Below, piece by piece: positions 4,819 through 11,950 of a DNA stretch of 15,805 nucleotides (the first letter of the stretch is position 1; every line of letters starts with the position of its first letter). The stretch is taken from positions 1-15,805 of the forward strand of contig JAFGIT010000240.1 of assembly GCA_016929465.1 (NCBI GenBank), read 5' to 3'. Origin of the DNA: JAFGIT01 sp016929465 [NCBI: Candidatus Coatesbacteria bacterium]. Its GTDB lineage: Bacteria > B130-G9. The notes under the pieces were generated by a model that saw only the letters and a program-made list of their open reading frames with translations, searched no databases and had not been told where the DNA came from. Position numbers and translations under genes: made by a program.

Positions 4819-7083
4819 ATGATGGGACATAGAGCAGGCCCTGCAATCCTTGTAATTCTATCGGCCATTTTACTGACAACGACAGCCCTATTCGCCGCGT
4901 CAGTCGGTGTCGAGTGGATCAACGACTTCGCCGGAACGGGGAACGACCGCTCGCACTGGGACGAATCGGCGGAGGGCCTCTACGACGAGATGACCGCTGC
5001 TGGCTGGTGGGGCAAATTCCACTGGGCCAATGCTAACGCTTGGGAGTCGGATTTCACGACTAATGACAACTCGTGGATCGACTCTGTCGATCTGGCCTTG
5101 ATCGGCACACATGGCGGGTATGACTACGATTCATTCTGGGGTGCAAACCACAGTTCGGTGGTTTTCAGCACCGGCACATCCGATTCTCACATGCATCCGG
5201 GAGAGGTCTATAACAGGTGGGGAAACAACAACCTCGAGTGGATCGCGCTCGATTGCTGCAGTGTATTACGCGATTCGAGCGTGGGGCACTGGTCACACGC
5301 CATGAACGGCCTTCATCTACTCGCAGGCTTTAAGAACACGATGTATGTGAATGCCCCCGGCGATGGCAAGAAATGGGGGCAATACATGACGGGTAGGTGG
5401 TCGTCGTGGTTTCCTATTCCCTTCTCGGTCACTCAATCGTGGTTCCTTGCCGTTGACTATGTCCAGCCCCACGGCTCGGTCACGGTGACTGCTCGCGTTT
5501 TGGCGGAAGTGAATGACAACTACAACGACTACGCCTGGGGTGAGGGCTATACTTCATCCGATCCGACCAAGGACGGGACCTACTGGATATGGGACCATGA
5601 CGCAGCCTGCCAGCCACCTCGGCTGAACACTGCAGAAGACCAGATGCTCATCTTCAAGGCACTCGATGAGAGCATTTCTCAGGGGGATGCGTCGGAGATC
5701 GCCAAGGCTCTCGGGCTCGAGGGCGAGGTAAGCAAGAGCGACAATGGTTATTACGGGCTGTACGACTCGCCGGGTGACGATACTTTCTTCCAGATACACA
5801 AGAATGGTTGGCTCTTCTACGGGAAGAGCGACAAGCTCTTCAAAGTTCCCAAAGAGCCGCCGACGCTGGTCGGAGAACGTGCGATAACGTTCGCCAACGA
5901 CTTCCTGTCGAAGGCGAATCTCTTGCCCGCAGATGCCGGCGATCCCGAGCTCGGCGTCGAGGTGCTCTCGGAATTCGAGAGGGACAAGGACCAGAAAGGG
6001 GAGCCCGTTCAGGAGATTCCCATGCTCAACTGGGTGTATTATCCCCATGAGGTCCGGATCAAGGAGCAGGCATACAGTGTGGTCGGACCGGGCGCGAAGC
6101 TGAAGGTTTATGTGGGCGATGACGGCGAGATTCTCGGCGCGGTCGGCGGCTGGCGGAAGCTCGAGGAATACAAAGAGACCGAGGTTATTCCGCTGGTTCA
6201 CGCAATGCTTCTGATGGAGCAATTCAAGGACAAGGTCTCGCTGTTGAAGGTCCCGCCGTATGACACGTTCGAAATGAAGGAATCGACGCTCGTGTATTAC
6301 GAGGAGGCGAATGAGGTCGAGGAGCCGATGGTGTATCCGATGTGGCTCATGACGGGAACATACTACTCTGGGCGGGAGGGCAAGGCGCCCACCTCCTTCG
6401 AGGGCGACTTCTATCTTCCTGCCGTTGCGGAGTTCATTCCGCCGGTCGTGACGATCATCAATCCCGAAAACGGCGCGGAGTTCGGCCCGGAAGACAGGAT
6501 AACGTTCAAAGCAGAGGTGCAGTATGGCGCCGGGGACCACGTTATAGAGTGGTTCTCTGATGTTGATGGCTACCTCGGTGAGGGGGATAGCGTGGAGGTT
6601 TCTCTTAGCGCAGCTTCGAGAGAAGGCGAAATGCGCTGTCACAGCGTCAAGGCAGTCGCCACGGACGCGCGAGGCAAGGTCGGGACGGACTTCGTCTCAG
6701 TGTGTATCAAGGACGACGGCGTGGGACCCTGGCTCTACCTGACGCTCAACAACACCCTATATCAGCGTGGAGACGATCTCTTACTCACAATCTCCGGCGG
6801 AAACAACAGCGTTGTACACAAAGTGAATCTCTACGTATTCCTGGTGACTCCAGACGGGAGATTGCTCTTCTGGCCGACCTGGACAGGATACGCCCTTCCG
6901 CTGGTTCTGGATTTCCCAGCGGTATTCGAGCTATATGACATACCGGTCCTGAATGGGACGATTCCGATGATGGTCCCCAGGATCGGCGCATCAGGGGATT
7001 ATCGCTTCTGGGCGTTCATGACCGACTCTTACAGCTTCGAGCTATTGGGGACGATCAGCGAGGTCGGCTTCACAGTGATGTAA
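4819..7083 (+). CDS. Exported DUF6345-like multidomain protein with possible His/Cys dyad
   Basis: 754 residues. Signal peptide at 1-27 (ILVILSAILLTTTALFAAS core), so secreted or periplasmic. Residues 28-265 resemble the DUF6345 family: VEWINDF, SWIDSVDLALIGTHGG (85-100), EWIALDCCSVL (140-150), GLHLLAGFKNT (164-173). A hydrophobic strand ending in His98-Gly and another ending in Asp-Cys146-Cys147 recall the His-Gly and Cys loops of clan CD cysteine peptidases; this is inference, no fold search was run. Residues about 350-535 look PepSY-like (GPGAKLKVYVGDDGEILGAV). Residues 540-632 form an Ig/PKD-like domain (PPVVTIINPENGAEF). Residues 633-754 repeat the beta-domain of the divergent SUMF1 gene. 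AGGAAGGG precedes the start; a hairpin and a terminator follow the stop. Substrate unknown. In DUF6345 proteins I recall, the domain is usually C-terminal, so the order here may be unusual. Confidence 0.85.
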   Translation: MMGHRAGPAILVILSAILLTTTALFAASVGVEWINDFAGTGNDRSHWDESAEGLYDEMTAAGWWGKFHWANANAWESDFTTNDNSWIDSVDLALIGTHGGYDYDSFWGANHSSVVFSTGTSDSHMHPGEVYNRWGNNNLEWIALDCCSVLRDSSVGHWSHAMNGLHLLAGFKNTMYVNAPGDGKKWGQYMTGRWSSWFPIPFSVTQSWFLAVDYVQPHGSVTVTARVLAEVNDNYNDYAWGEGYTSSDPTKDGTYWIWDHDAACQPPRLNTAEDQMLIFKALDESISQGDASEIAKALGLEGEVSKSDNGYYGLYDSPGDDTFFQIHKNGWLFYGKSDKLFKVPKEPPTLVGERAITFANDFLSKANLLPADAGDPELGVEVLSEFERDKDQKGEPVQEIPMLNWVYYPHEVRIKEQAYSVVGPGAKLKVYVGDDGEILGAVGGWRKLEEYKETEVIPLVHAMLLMEQFKDKVSLLKVPPYDTFEMKESTLVYYEEANEVEEPMVYPMWLMTGTYYSGREGKAPTSFEGDFYLPAVAEFIPPVVTIINPENGAEFGPEDRITFKAEVQYGAGDHVIEWFSDVDGYLGEGDSVEVSLSAASREGEMRCHSVKAVATDARGKVGTDFVSVCIKDDGVGPWLYLTLNNTLYQRGDDLLLTISGGNNSVVHKVNLYVFLVTPDGRLLFWPTWTGYALPLVLDFPAVFELYDIPVLNGTIPMMVPRIGASGDYRFWAFMTDSYSFELLGTISEVGFTVM

Positions 7084-7099
7084 TGAATCGGTGAATTGA

Positions 7100-7130
7100 G
7101 GGGCAAGGGGCCGCTGTGCGGTCCCGCCCC
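7100..7130 (+). other. GC-rich hairpin directly after the DUF6345 stop
   Basis: GGGGC (7100-7104) pairs with GCCCC (7126-7130), then after a two-A bulge GGG/CCC, one G-U and CCGC/GCGG close on a TGT loop: 13 pairs in all. No T-run follows. It sits between the stop codon and the intrinsic terminator, and may protect the mRNA 3' end. Confidence 0.55.
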
Positions 7131-7154
7131 GATGGATTTGGATCTGCAATCTTT

Positions 7155-7185
7155 AAGGGCGGGGCTTGTCTCCGCCCTTTTTTTT
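7155..7185 (+). terminator. Rho-independent terminator of the DUF6345 gene
   Basis: AAGGGCGG (7155-7162) and CCGCCCTT (7172-7179) form an 8-bp stem with a 9-nt loop, followed without a gap by a run of eight T (7178-7185). It lies about 75 bases after the stop and separates this gene from the dehydrogenase cluster. Confidence 0.92.
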
Positions 7186-7215
7186 CGGTTTGAGGCAAGG
7201 ATGCCGTGCCGTTAA

Positions 7216-7248
7216 TTGACCAATATGAACTTGATGGACATTTTGGAC
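7216..7248 (+). repeat. Phased TGGAC array, downstream copy
   Basis: TTGAC, TGAAC, TGGAC, TGGAC start at 7216, 7226, 7235 and 7244 (spacing 10, 9, 9), followed by GGAT. The 18 bases 7235-7252 match 4450-4467 at 16 of 18, in the same orientation. It lies in the 312-base gap before the dehydrogenase, where I see no gene and no convincing promoter. Confidence 0.6.
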
Positions 7249-7315
7249 GGATTCTTTTGCATACTCCCGCGCGTCCTGCGCGTTGATCCTATGAGCATTT
7301 GATGCGAGACTTGCG

Positions 7316-7339
7316 CCGGCAATCATCCATTGATGCCGG
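7316..7339 (+). other. Hairpin in the leader of the dehydrogenase gene
   Basis: CCGGCA (7316-7321), one bulged A, TCA pair with TGATGCCGG (7331-7339) around a 5-nt loop; nine pairs. It lies 56 bases before ATG 7396. No full T-run follows at once (TATAGACTCTCTTTTT comes later), so a leader structure is likelier than a terminator. Role unknown. Confidence 0.4.
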
Positions 7340-7395
7340 TATAGACTCTCTTTTTGGAGATAATGAGGACGAATACTCTGGAGGAATAAGTAGGG

Positions 7396-8517
7396 ATGGC
7401 AAAACACAGGATCGCATATTTGCCTGGCGATGGTATCGGGGTCGATGTACTCGAGGCGGCGAGGACCGTCCTGGATGCACTCAAATTTGAGGCAGAGTAC
7501 ATTCATGGTGACGTGGGCTGGGAGTTCTGGTGCGACGAGGGCAATCCGTTGCCTGACCGGACCATCGAAGTGCTCAAAGATACTGATTGTTGTATCTTCG
7601 GTGCCATAACTTCTAAGCCTCACGACGAGGCAGCCAGGGAGCTAGCCCCGCACCTCTGGGGTCAGGGATTCACCTATTTCAGCCCGATTGTGCGCCTGCG
7701 GCAGCTCTTCAACCTCCATACCAATCTGCGTCCCTGCAGAGCATTCAAAGGCAATCCGCTGAATCTCCGAGATGACATTGACCTGGTCGTCTTTCGAGAA
7801 AATACCGAGGGGCTCTACAGTGGAGTCGAATTGCATCCGGTGCCGCGCGAGGTGATGAGATTCCTCGCTGACTATCAGCCGAAGGCGAGACGTTTCATCC
7901 ACGTAGAACCGGACGACCTTGCCATCAGCGTTAGGGTTTATACCAGGGCGGCGTGCCACAGCATTGTCAAACAAGCCTTCGAATTCGCCAACAAGAACGG
8001 ATATCCGACAGTGACAGTCGTTGAGAAGCCGAATGTCCTCCGTGAAACGGGTGGTTTGCTTATTAGCGAGGCCCGAAGGGTCGCGGATGAGTATCCGAAT
8101 GTGGAGCTCTGGGAAGCAAATATAGATGCGATGTGCATGTGGCTCGTGAAGAACCCGCAGAATTACGGGGTGCTCTGCGCGGGCAACATGTTCGGCGATA
8201 TAATCTCTGACCTTGCCGCGCAGATAGTCGGCGGATTGGGCTTTGCGGCTAGCGCGAACGTCGGCGACAACTACGCACTCTTCGAGCCGACACACGGCTC
8301 GGCGCCGAAGTATGTTGGCATGAACAAAGTGAATCCAATGGCCGCGATCCTGAGTGCGAAGTTGATGCTCGAGTACTTGGGTGAGAAGGAGAAAGCACTG
8401 ACCCTAGAGCAAGCGATAGAAAGGGTCATTTCGGAGGGCAACGTTCGCACCTATGATATGGGAGGCAAAGCCACTACTACGGATGTGGCGAATGAGGTGG
8501 CAAAATATTGCAGATAG
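7396..8517 (+). CDS. Isocitrate/isopropylmalate-type dehydrogenase (probably isocitrate dehydrogenase-like)
   Basis: Decarboxylating beta-hydroxyacid dehydrogenase, cytoplasmic; 373 residues, usual length. Seen: YLPGDGIG (8-15), SPIVRLRQLFNLHTNLRP (96-113) with the three carboxylate-binding arginines, FRENTEGLYSG (133-143) with catalytic Tyr141, VVEKPNVLRETGG with catalytic Lys211, NIDAM and GNMFGDIISDLAA (263-275) with the metal-binding aspartates, and the nucleotide loop HGSAPKYVGMNKVNP (300-314). The Asn of the Ser-x-Asn substrate signature of isocitrate dehydrogenases is replaced (SPI), so substrate is not certain. Lys-Tyr in the HGSAPKY loop fits NADP in E. coli Icd, but the matching Arg395 site is Gly (TYDMGG), so the cofactor is open. 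GGAGG precedes ATG by 11 nt. Its 3' end overlaps the phosphatase gene by 10 bases. A terminator upstream makes it the first gene of the cluster. Confidence 0.92.
   Translation: MAKHRIAYLPGDGIGVDVLEAARTVLDALKFEAEYIHGDVGWEFWCDEGNPLPDRTIEVLKDTDCCIFGAITSKPHDEAARELAPHLWGQGFTYFSPIVRLRQLFNLHTNLRPCRAFKGNPLNLRDDIDLVVFRENTEGLYSGVELHPVPREVMRFLADYQPKARRFIHVEPDDLAISVRVYTRAACHSIVKQAFEFANKNGYPTVTVVEKPNVLRETGGLLISEARRVADEYPNVELWEANIDAMCMWLVKNPQNYGVLCAGNMFGDIISDLAAQIVGGLGFAASANVGDNYALFEPTHGSAPKYVGMNKVNPMAAILSAKLMLEYLGEKEKALTLEQAIERVISEGNVRTYDMGGKATTTDVANEVAKYCR
8494..8500 (+). promoter_or_regulatory. Shine-Dalgarno GAGGTGG deciding the TTG start at 8508
   Basis: GAGGTGG lies inside the end of the dehydrogenase gene, 7 nt before TTG 8508. 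An in-frame TGA at 8493-8495 excludes any earlier start, and the next ATG would remove 29 residues of the expected N-terminal helix. Confidence 0.75.
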
Positions 8518-9473
8518 ACGAGCTCGGAAGACATATCGAGGAGCTCGGCCGGGATATATTGGCGGGAATTCGCCGCGCAGCAGATAGCAGCGAAATGAGG
8601 GCGGTTTATGGGCTGACGGACAGCGGGGACGCCTCGTTCAACGTCGATCTAATGGCCGAGCGCATCGTGATGGCCTGGCTGGATCGTATTCCCGAGCCGA
8701 TCGCAGCCTATACCGAGGACCTGGGCTTCATACCCAGCAAGGGTGAGGCGGAATTCGTGATCGTCGTAGATGCGCTCGACGGCTCGCGCGCCTTCAAGGC
8801 AGGCCTGGAGACCGCGTGCGTCTCGATCGGCGTCGCTCGCTTCCGGGGAGAGAAAGAGACCTGCTTTCGGGACCTCGTCTTGGGCTACTTGTGGGAAACC
8901 AAGAGCGATGTGGCATTCGCTGCCAGGGCCGGGTGTGGGACAACCATAAGAAACAGCTGGAAGGAATTGGCTCCGCTCCCGTGCTTGGCTACCGAACTCA
9001 TGGATATGGCCTGGGCGTTTGATGTATGCGGAAGACCGACGGAAGAGCTCTTTTACATCATAGGGGATTTAATCAACGGCTCGGCGGTCCGTGGCGGCGT
9101 ATTTTTGCTCAATAGCACGACCTACGCCATTTCGCGCATATTGCTCGGAAGGTTCGACGCCTATATCGACGTCGGGGTCCGGGTTGTGGAGGAATTGCCT
9201 AGTTCGACTGAGCGGATGTTCGCTGCCGGGCAGAAACAGGTACTCGGTCTCTTCCCCTATGACATAGCCGCGACCTATCTGATCGCAAAGGAGGCAGGCA
9301 TCACGATGACGGACGCTTATGGCAGGTCCTTTGACGAGAGGCGTCTTCTCGGATCGGGCCCCGAGACGAGGCTATCCTGCATCGCTGCGCGGAACAGCTT
9401 GCTTCATAAGCGGATAATGAGCTATATTGACGAGAGATTTGTTGATTTGTTGAGCAGGTCAGAGCGTGGTTGA
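8508..9473 (+). CDS. Inositol monophosphatase-family phosphatase
   Basis: Mg2+-dependent, lithium-sensitive-type phosphomonoesterase family (inositol monophosphatase, fructose-1,6-bisphosphatase class IV, PAP phosphatase); 321 residues, a little longer than the usual 260-280. Metal ligands are visible: Glu70 in AYTEDLG, Asp88 and Asp91 in VVDALDGS (the DPIDGT motif), and Asp252 in PYDIAATYLIAKEAG (the WDxAA motif). The early GDASFNVDLMAE matches the family's GD...VD...E segment. The Ala in DALDG and Tyr in PYD are departures from the commonest residues. Start TTG 8508 with GAGGTGG; it overlaps the dehydrogenase by 10 bases, so the two are translationally coupled and probably work in one pathway. 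The natural substrate cannot be read from sequence; a sugar, cyclitol or nucleotide phosphate are all possible. Confidence 0.88.
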   Translation: MQIDELGRHIEELGRDILAGIRRAADSSEMRAVYGLTDSGDASFNVDLMAERIVMAWLDRIPEPIAAYTEDLGFIPSKGEAEFVIVVDALDGSRAFKAGLETACVSIGVARFRGEKETCFRDLVLGYLWETKSDVAFAARAGCGTTIRNSWKELAPLPCLATELMDMAWAFDVCGRPTEELFYIIGDLINGSAVRGGVFLLNSTTYAISRILLGRFDAYIDVGVRVVEELPSSTERMFAAGQKQVLGLFPYDIAATYLIAKEAGITMTDAYGRSFDERRLLGSGPETRLSCIAARNSLLHKRIMSYIDERFVDLLSRSERG

Positions 9474-9588
9474 TATCGGCCAGGCAAGGAGAATAGCTCG
9501 CACAAAGCCGCGAGTTAGATGTTGATCCTGCGAAAAAAGCGCGGCCATAGAGCGACTAAGAGCATCAAAGAATAAGTAGCTTCTAACA

Positions 9589-9603
9589 TATATTGAAAAT
9601 ATA
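9589..9603 (+). promoter_or_regulatory. A+T-rich inverted repeat before the carbamoyltransferase start
   Basis: TATATT, GAA, AATATA: a perfect 6-bp inverted repeat ending 12 bases before GTG 9616. It could be an operator half-site pair or a weak hairpin next to the ribosome-binding site (GGTGA, 9605-9609). The 142-base gap before it holds no gene. Confidence 0.35.
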
Positions 9604-9615
9604 CGGTGAAAATTA

Positions 9616-11307
9616 GTGGGCTATATTCTCGGTATAAACGAGCTTCTCCATGATACGTCGGCCGTATTGCTGAAAGACGGCAAGCTGCTCGGCGCGGTCG
9701 AGGAGGAGCGACTATCTGGAGAGAAGCACGCGCTCGGTTTCTGCCTCATGGGCAAACCACCCGAGTACTCCGTGAATTGGCTTCTCGACTATTTCGGTGT
9801 CAAGGAGAGCCAGATCGACGCGGTAGCGCTCAGCTTCGACGTCGGCGCTCTCAGAATAATGCAGATGCTCTTCAACATCTTCTCAGAGGCGATTCAGAAG
9901 ATGTCGGTCAAGAGCGCATTCAAGCAGAAGTCCAAAAATGATCCGGGCATGAATATCATCCCCGGAGCGACTTATGGTTTCTTCATCAAGCGCAGGGCGT
10001 ACCTCAACGAGCTCAGGCGCCGCTTCAGGAATGTCATAAGCGTAAAGCACCACCTTGCCCATGCCGCGAGCGCGTATTACTGCTCCGGCTTTGACCAGGC
10101 GAATGTCTTCGTCACAGACGGCGTCGGTGACGAATCCCCGACCTCGCTCTATTACGGGCGTGACGGGGAGCTGATACCGATCAAGCAATTTCATGCGCAC
10201 CAGTCGCTCGGGACGCTGTACAGGACGGTTTCCCAGATATGCGGCTTTGTTTATTTCGACGCTGGCAAGACGATGGGTCTTTCCGCCTATGGGACGCCCC
10301 GGGAGATGCTCGGGAAGTACCTGAATGTCTATCCATACTCGTATGACATCGATTTCAAGCCGCTGCGAGACCTCTGGAAGCTCGCCCGGGATGACCAGCC
10401 CATAATGGACATTCACAAAGACATTGCTGCCACCCTCCAGGAGCGGCTCGAGGCGGCGGGGATGGAGATGACCAGGTTGATGCACGCCAAGACAGGCTGC
10501 AGAAATCTGTGCCTGGGAGGAGGCGTCTCGCTCAATTGCGTGATGAATTCTGTCCTTTTGAACTCGGATATGGTTGATGACATCTTCGTTCAGCCGGCAG
10601 CCATGGACATGGGGGCGGCGCTCGGGGCTGCTATCTGGGTCGCGCGCATGAGAGGCGAGCCGCTGCCCGATGCGATGGAGGACGTATTTCTAGGTCCCGA
10701 GTATTCGGATGACGAGATAAAGGCCACGCTGGATGCAACGCCCGGGATCGAATACAAGCATTATAAGCAGATTGCGAAGCCAGTGGCAAAGCTGCTGGCA
10801 GAGAACAAGACCATCGGCTGGTTCCAGGGACGTATGGAGTTCGGACCACGGGCACTCGGTGCAAGAAGCATACTCGCGAGCCCGGTCGAGCCCTATATGA
10901 AGGATGTTGTCAACGACATCAAGGGCAGAGAGAGATGGCGTCCGCTGGCGCCGGTAATTCTGGAGGAGCGCATGGGTGACTGGTTCTACGATCCATATCC
11001 GAGCCCATTCATGACGCTCAACTTCCAGTTCAGGGATGAGGTCCAGGCCCGTGTGCCTTCCGTCGTTCACGCGGACGGAAGTGCCAGGGTACAATCAGTA
11101 TCGAAGAATTCGAGGGCGAAGCGCTACAGGAAGCTTCTCGAGGAGTTCGAGAAACTCACGGGTATCCCGATGCTTATGAACACCTCGTATAATGAGAGAG
11201 GCGTCCCCATCGCATGTGCGCCCAAGCACGCGCTATCCTCGTTCAAGAAGACCGCGCTCGACCATCTGGCGATCGGCAGCTTCCTGGTCTTAAAGAGGAA
11301 AGACTAG
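9616..11307 (+). CDS. O-carbamoyltransferase, NodU/TobZ/CmcH family
   Basis: 563 residues, normal length. The family transfers carbamoyl from carbamoyl phosphate, through carbamoyl-adenylate, to a hydroxyl of a sugar, polyketide or other small molecule. N-terminal Kae1/ASKHA domain: GINELLHDTSAVLL (6-19), AVEEERLSGEKHA, HHLAHAASAYY (145-155), FVTDGVGDE (165-173), YFDAGKTMGLSAYG, CLGGGVSLNCVMNS (299-312), AAMDMGAALGAA (328-339); His146, Asp168 and Asp331 sit where the metal ligands are in TobZ. C-terminal YrdC-like domain: GWFQGRMEFGPRALGARSI (401-419), ERWRPLAPVIL, MNTSYNERGVPI (521-532). GTG 9616 is the first start after an in-frame TGA (9607-9609). No acceptor-specific partner (glycosyltransferase, polyketide enzyme) lies in the window, so the acceptor is unknown. 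Confidence 0.95.
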   Translation: MGYILGINELLHDTSAVLLKDGKLLGAVEEERLSGEKHALGFCLMGKPPEYSVNWLLDYFGVKESQIDAVALSFDVGALRIMQMLFNIFSEAIQKMSVKSAFKQKSKNDPGMNIIPGATYGFFIKRRAYLNELRRRFRNVISVKHHLAHAASAYYCSGFDQANVFVTDGVGDESPTSLYYGRDGELIPIKQFHAHQSLGTLYRTVSQICGFVYFDAGKTMGLSAYGTPREMLGKYLNVYPYSYDIDFKPLRDLWKLARDDQPIMDIHKDIAATLQERLEAAGMEMTRLMHAKTGCRNLCLGGGVSLNCVMNSVLLNSDMVDDIFVQPAAMDMGAALGAAIWVARMRGEPLPDAMEDVFLGPEYSDDEIKATLDATPGIEYKHYKQIAKPVAKLLAENKTIGWFQGRMEFGPRALGARSILASPVEPYMKDVVNDIKGRERWRPLAPVILEERMGDWFYDPYPSPFMTLNFQFRDEVQARVPSVVHADGSARVQSVSKNSRAKRYRKLLEEFEKLTGIPMLMNTSYNERGVPIACAPKHALSSFKKTALDHLAIGSFLVLKRKD

Positions 11308-11310
11308 AGG

Positions 11311-11326
11311 CGGGCTCATCCGCCCG
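11311..11326 (+). other. GC hairpin just after the carbamoyltransferase stop
   Basis: CGGGC, TCATCC, GCCCG (with an alternative GGCGG/CCGCC register) two bases after the stop codon TAG. No T-run. Possible 3' mRNA hairpin; a weak terminator at most. The following 11327-11457 has no convincing gene. Confidence 0.4.
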
Positions 11327-11472
11327 AGCTGCGATGGACCGAAGAAACTCCTGTGTAAAGGGGGATCTGCGATTGGCAGTGTTCAAGGCTATGGCCCAAA
11401 GGGTCATGTCGGCTCTGCCGCTGGACCTATCGGCCCCCATCTGTAGAGACATCAACTGAGAGGCGTCTGACT

Positions 11473-11853
11473 TTGCCTGATCCGAACGCAAAAATGGTTC
11501 GACCGGGAGACATACTCCTGTTCGTCGTGCTCGGGGCATCTGCGCTCCTGATGATCTGGGCGGGGTCCGGCACCACGAGCAACTCGGCTGATGTCGAGAT
11601 CGTCGTGAGTGGCGAGGTCGTCCACCGGGCGCCGTTGGGTCAGAGCTTCGAGTTTGTCGCGCACGGCCCTCTCGGCGATACTAAGGTCCAGTGCGAGGGT
11701 GGGTATGCCTGGATTGTGAGCTCATGCTGTCCGAATAAGCTCTGCGTCAAGGCAGGGAAAGTGCGCGCAATCGGCGAGATCATAGTCTGTGTTCCGAATG
11801 AGGTCGTCGTGAGGATCGCCGGGGCGGGTGATGTCGATGCAGTCGCAATGTAA
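11473..11853 (+). CDS. Membrane-anchored NusG domain II-like protein
   Basis: 126 residues. One N-terminal membrane segment (about 13-31, DILLFVVLGASALLMIWAG) and then a small beta domain with VEIVVSGEVVHRAPLG (41-56) and SSCCPNKLCVKAGKVRAIGEIIVCVPNEVVV (83-113). The Cys-Pro-x-(K/L)-x-Cys-Val and Cys-x-Pro-Asn pattern is typical of stand-alone NusG_II proteins (not the NusG transcription factor), which are probably extracytoplasmic. Start TTG 11473 has GAGAGG 9 nt upstream (11458-11463); ATG 11494 has none and would trim the cytoplasmic tail. Stand-alone NusG_II genes often sit beside quinone or flavin-related membrane genes; none is here. Four Cys (85, 86, 91, 106) and an earlier Cys74 suggest disulphides or metal binding. 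Function unknown. Confidence 0.85.
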   Translation: MPDPNAKMVRPGDILLFVVLGASALLMIWAGSGTTSNSADVEIVVSGEVVHRAPLGQSFEFVAHGPLGDTKVQCEGGYAWIVSSCCPNKLCVKAGKVRAIGEIIVCVPNEVVVRIAGAGDVDAVAM

Positions 11854-11865
11854 CAAAAGACGTGG

Positions 11866-11885
11866 GGTGGGCTTTCCAGCCCGCC
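11866..11885 (+). other. Hairpin 3' of the NusG_II gene
   Basis: GGTGGGCT (11866-11873), loop TTCC, AGCCCGCC (11878-11885): eight pairs, one a G-U. It begins 12 bases after the TAA stop. The nearest T-run is about 30 bases on, so read-through into the radical SAM gene is likely. Confidence 0.5.
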
Positions 11886-11936
11886 AATTATGATCGAATC
11901 CATATCTTTTTTCCATTGATCGGACACGATAATGTT

Positions 11937-11950
11937 AGGAGCAAATCATT
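11937..11950 (+). promoter_or_regulatory. Shine-Dalgarno AGGAG and probable ATT start codon of the radical SAM gene
   Basis: AGGAG (11937-11941), six bases, then ATT (11948-11950). An in-frame TAG overlaps the Shine-Dalgarno (11936-11938), and the only codons between it and ATG 11981 include no ATG, GTG or TTG. From ATT the protein begins (M)KALVVRPPRIMGG, the expected first strand and PP motif of the family; ATG 11981 would delete it and has no ribosome-binding site. Confidence 0.65.

Noticed and set aside
5554-6642. Long open frame of 362 codons on the minus strand, antisense to the DUF6345 gene
   Set aside because: The plus strand has a promoter, ribosome-binding site, signal peptide, recognisable domains and a terminator. 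The antisense protein shows no domain and is the mirror of G+C-biased codons.
7216-7250. TTGACC, 17 nt, CATTTT as promoter of the dehydrogenase gene
   Set aside because: The -10 matches only 3 of 6 positions and the -35 is part of the TGGAC array; too weak to annotate.
7642-8295. Minus-strand open frame opposite the dehydrogenase
   Set aside because: Opposite strongly conserved dehydrogenase motifs; composition shadow only.
11214-11459. Small plus-strand frame crossing the end of the carbamoyltransferase, with a sub-frame from TTG near 11371 preceded by AAGGGGG
   Set aside because: The first half is out of frame inside the carbamoyltransferase. The remaining 28 or so codons have no recognisable feature, so the ribosome-binding-like sequence alone is too little.
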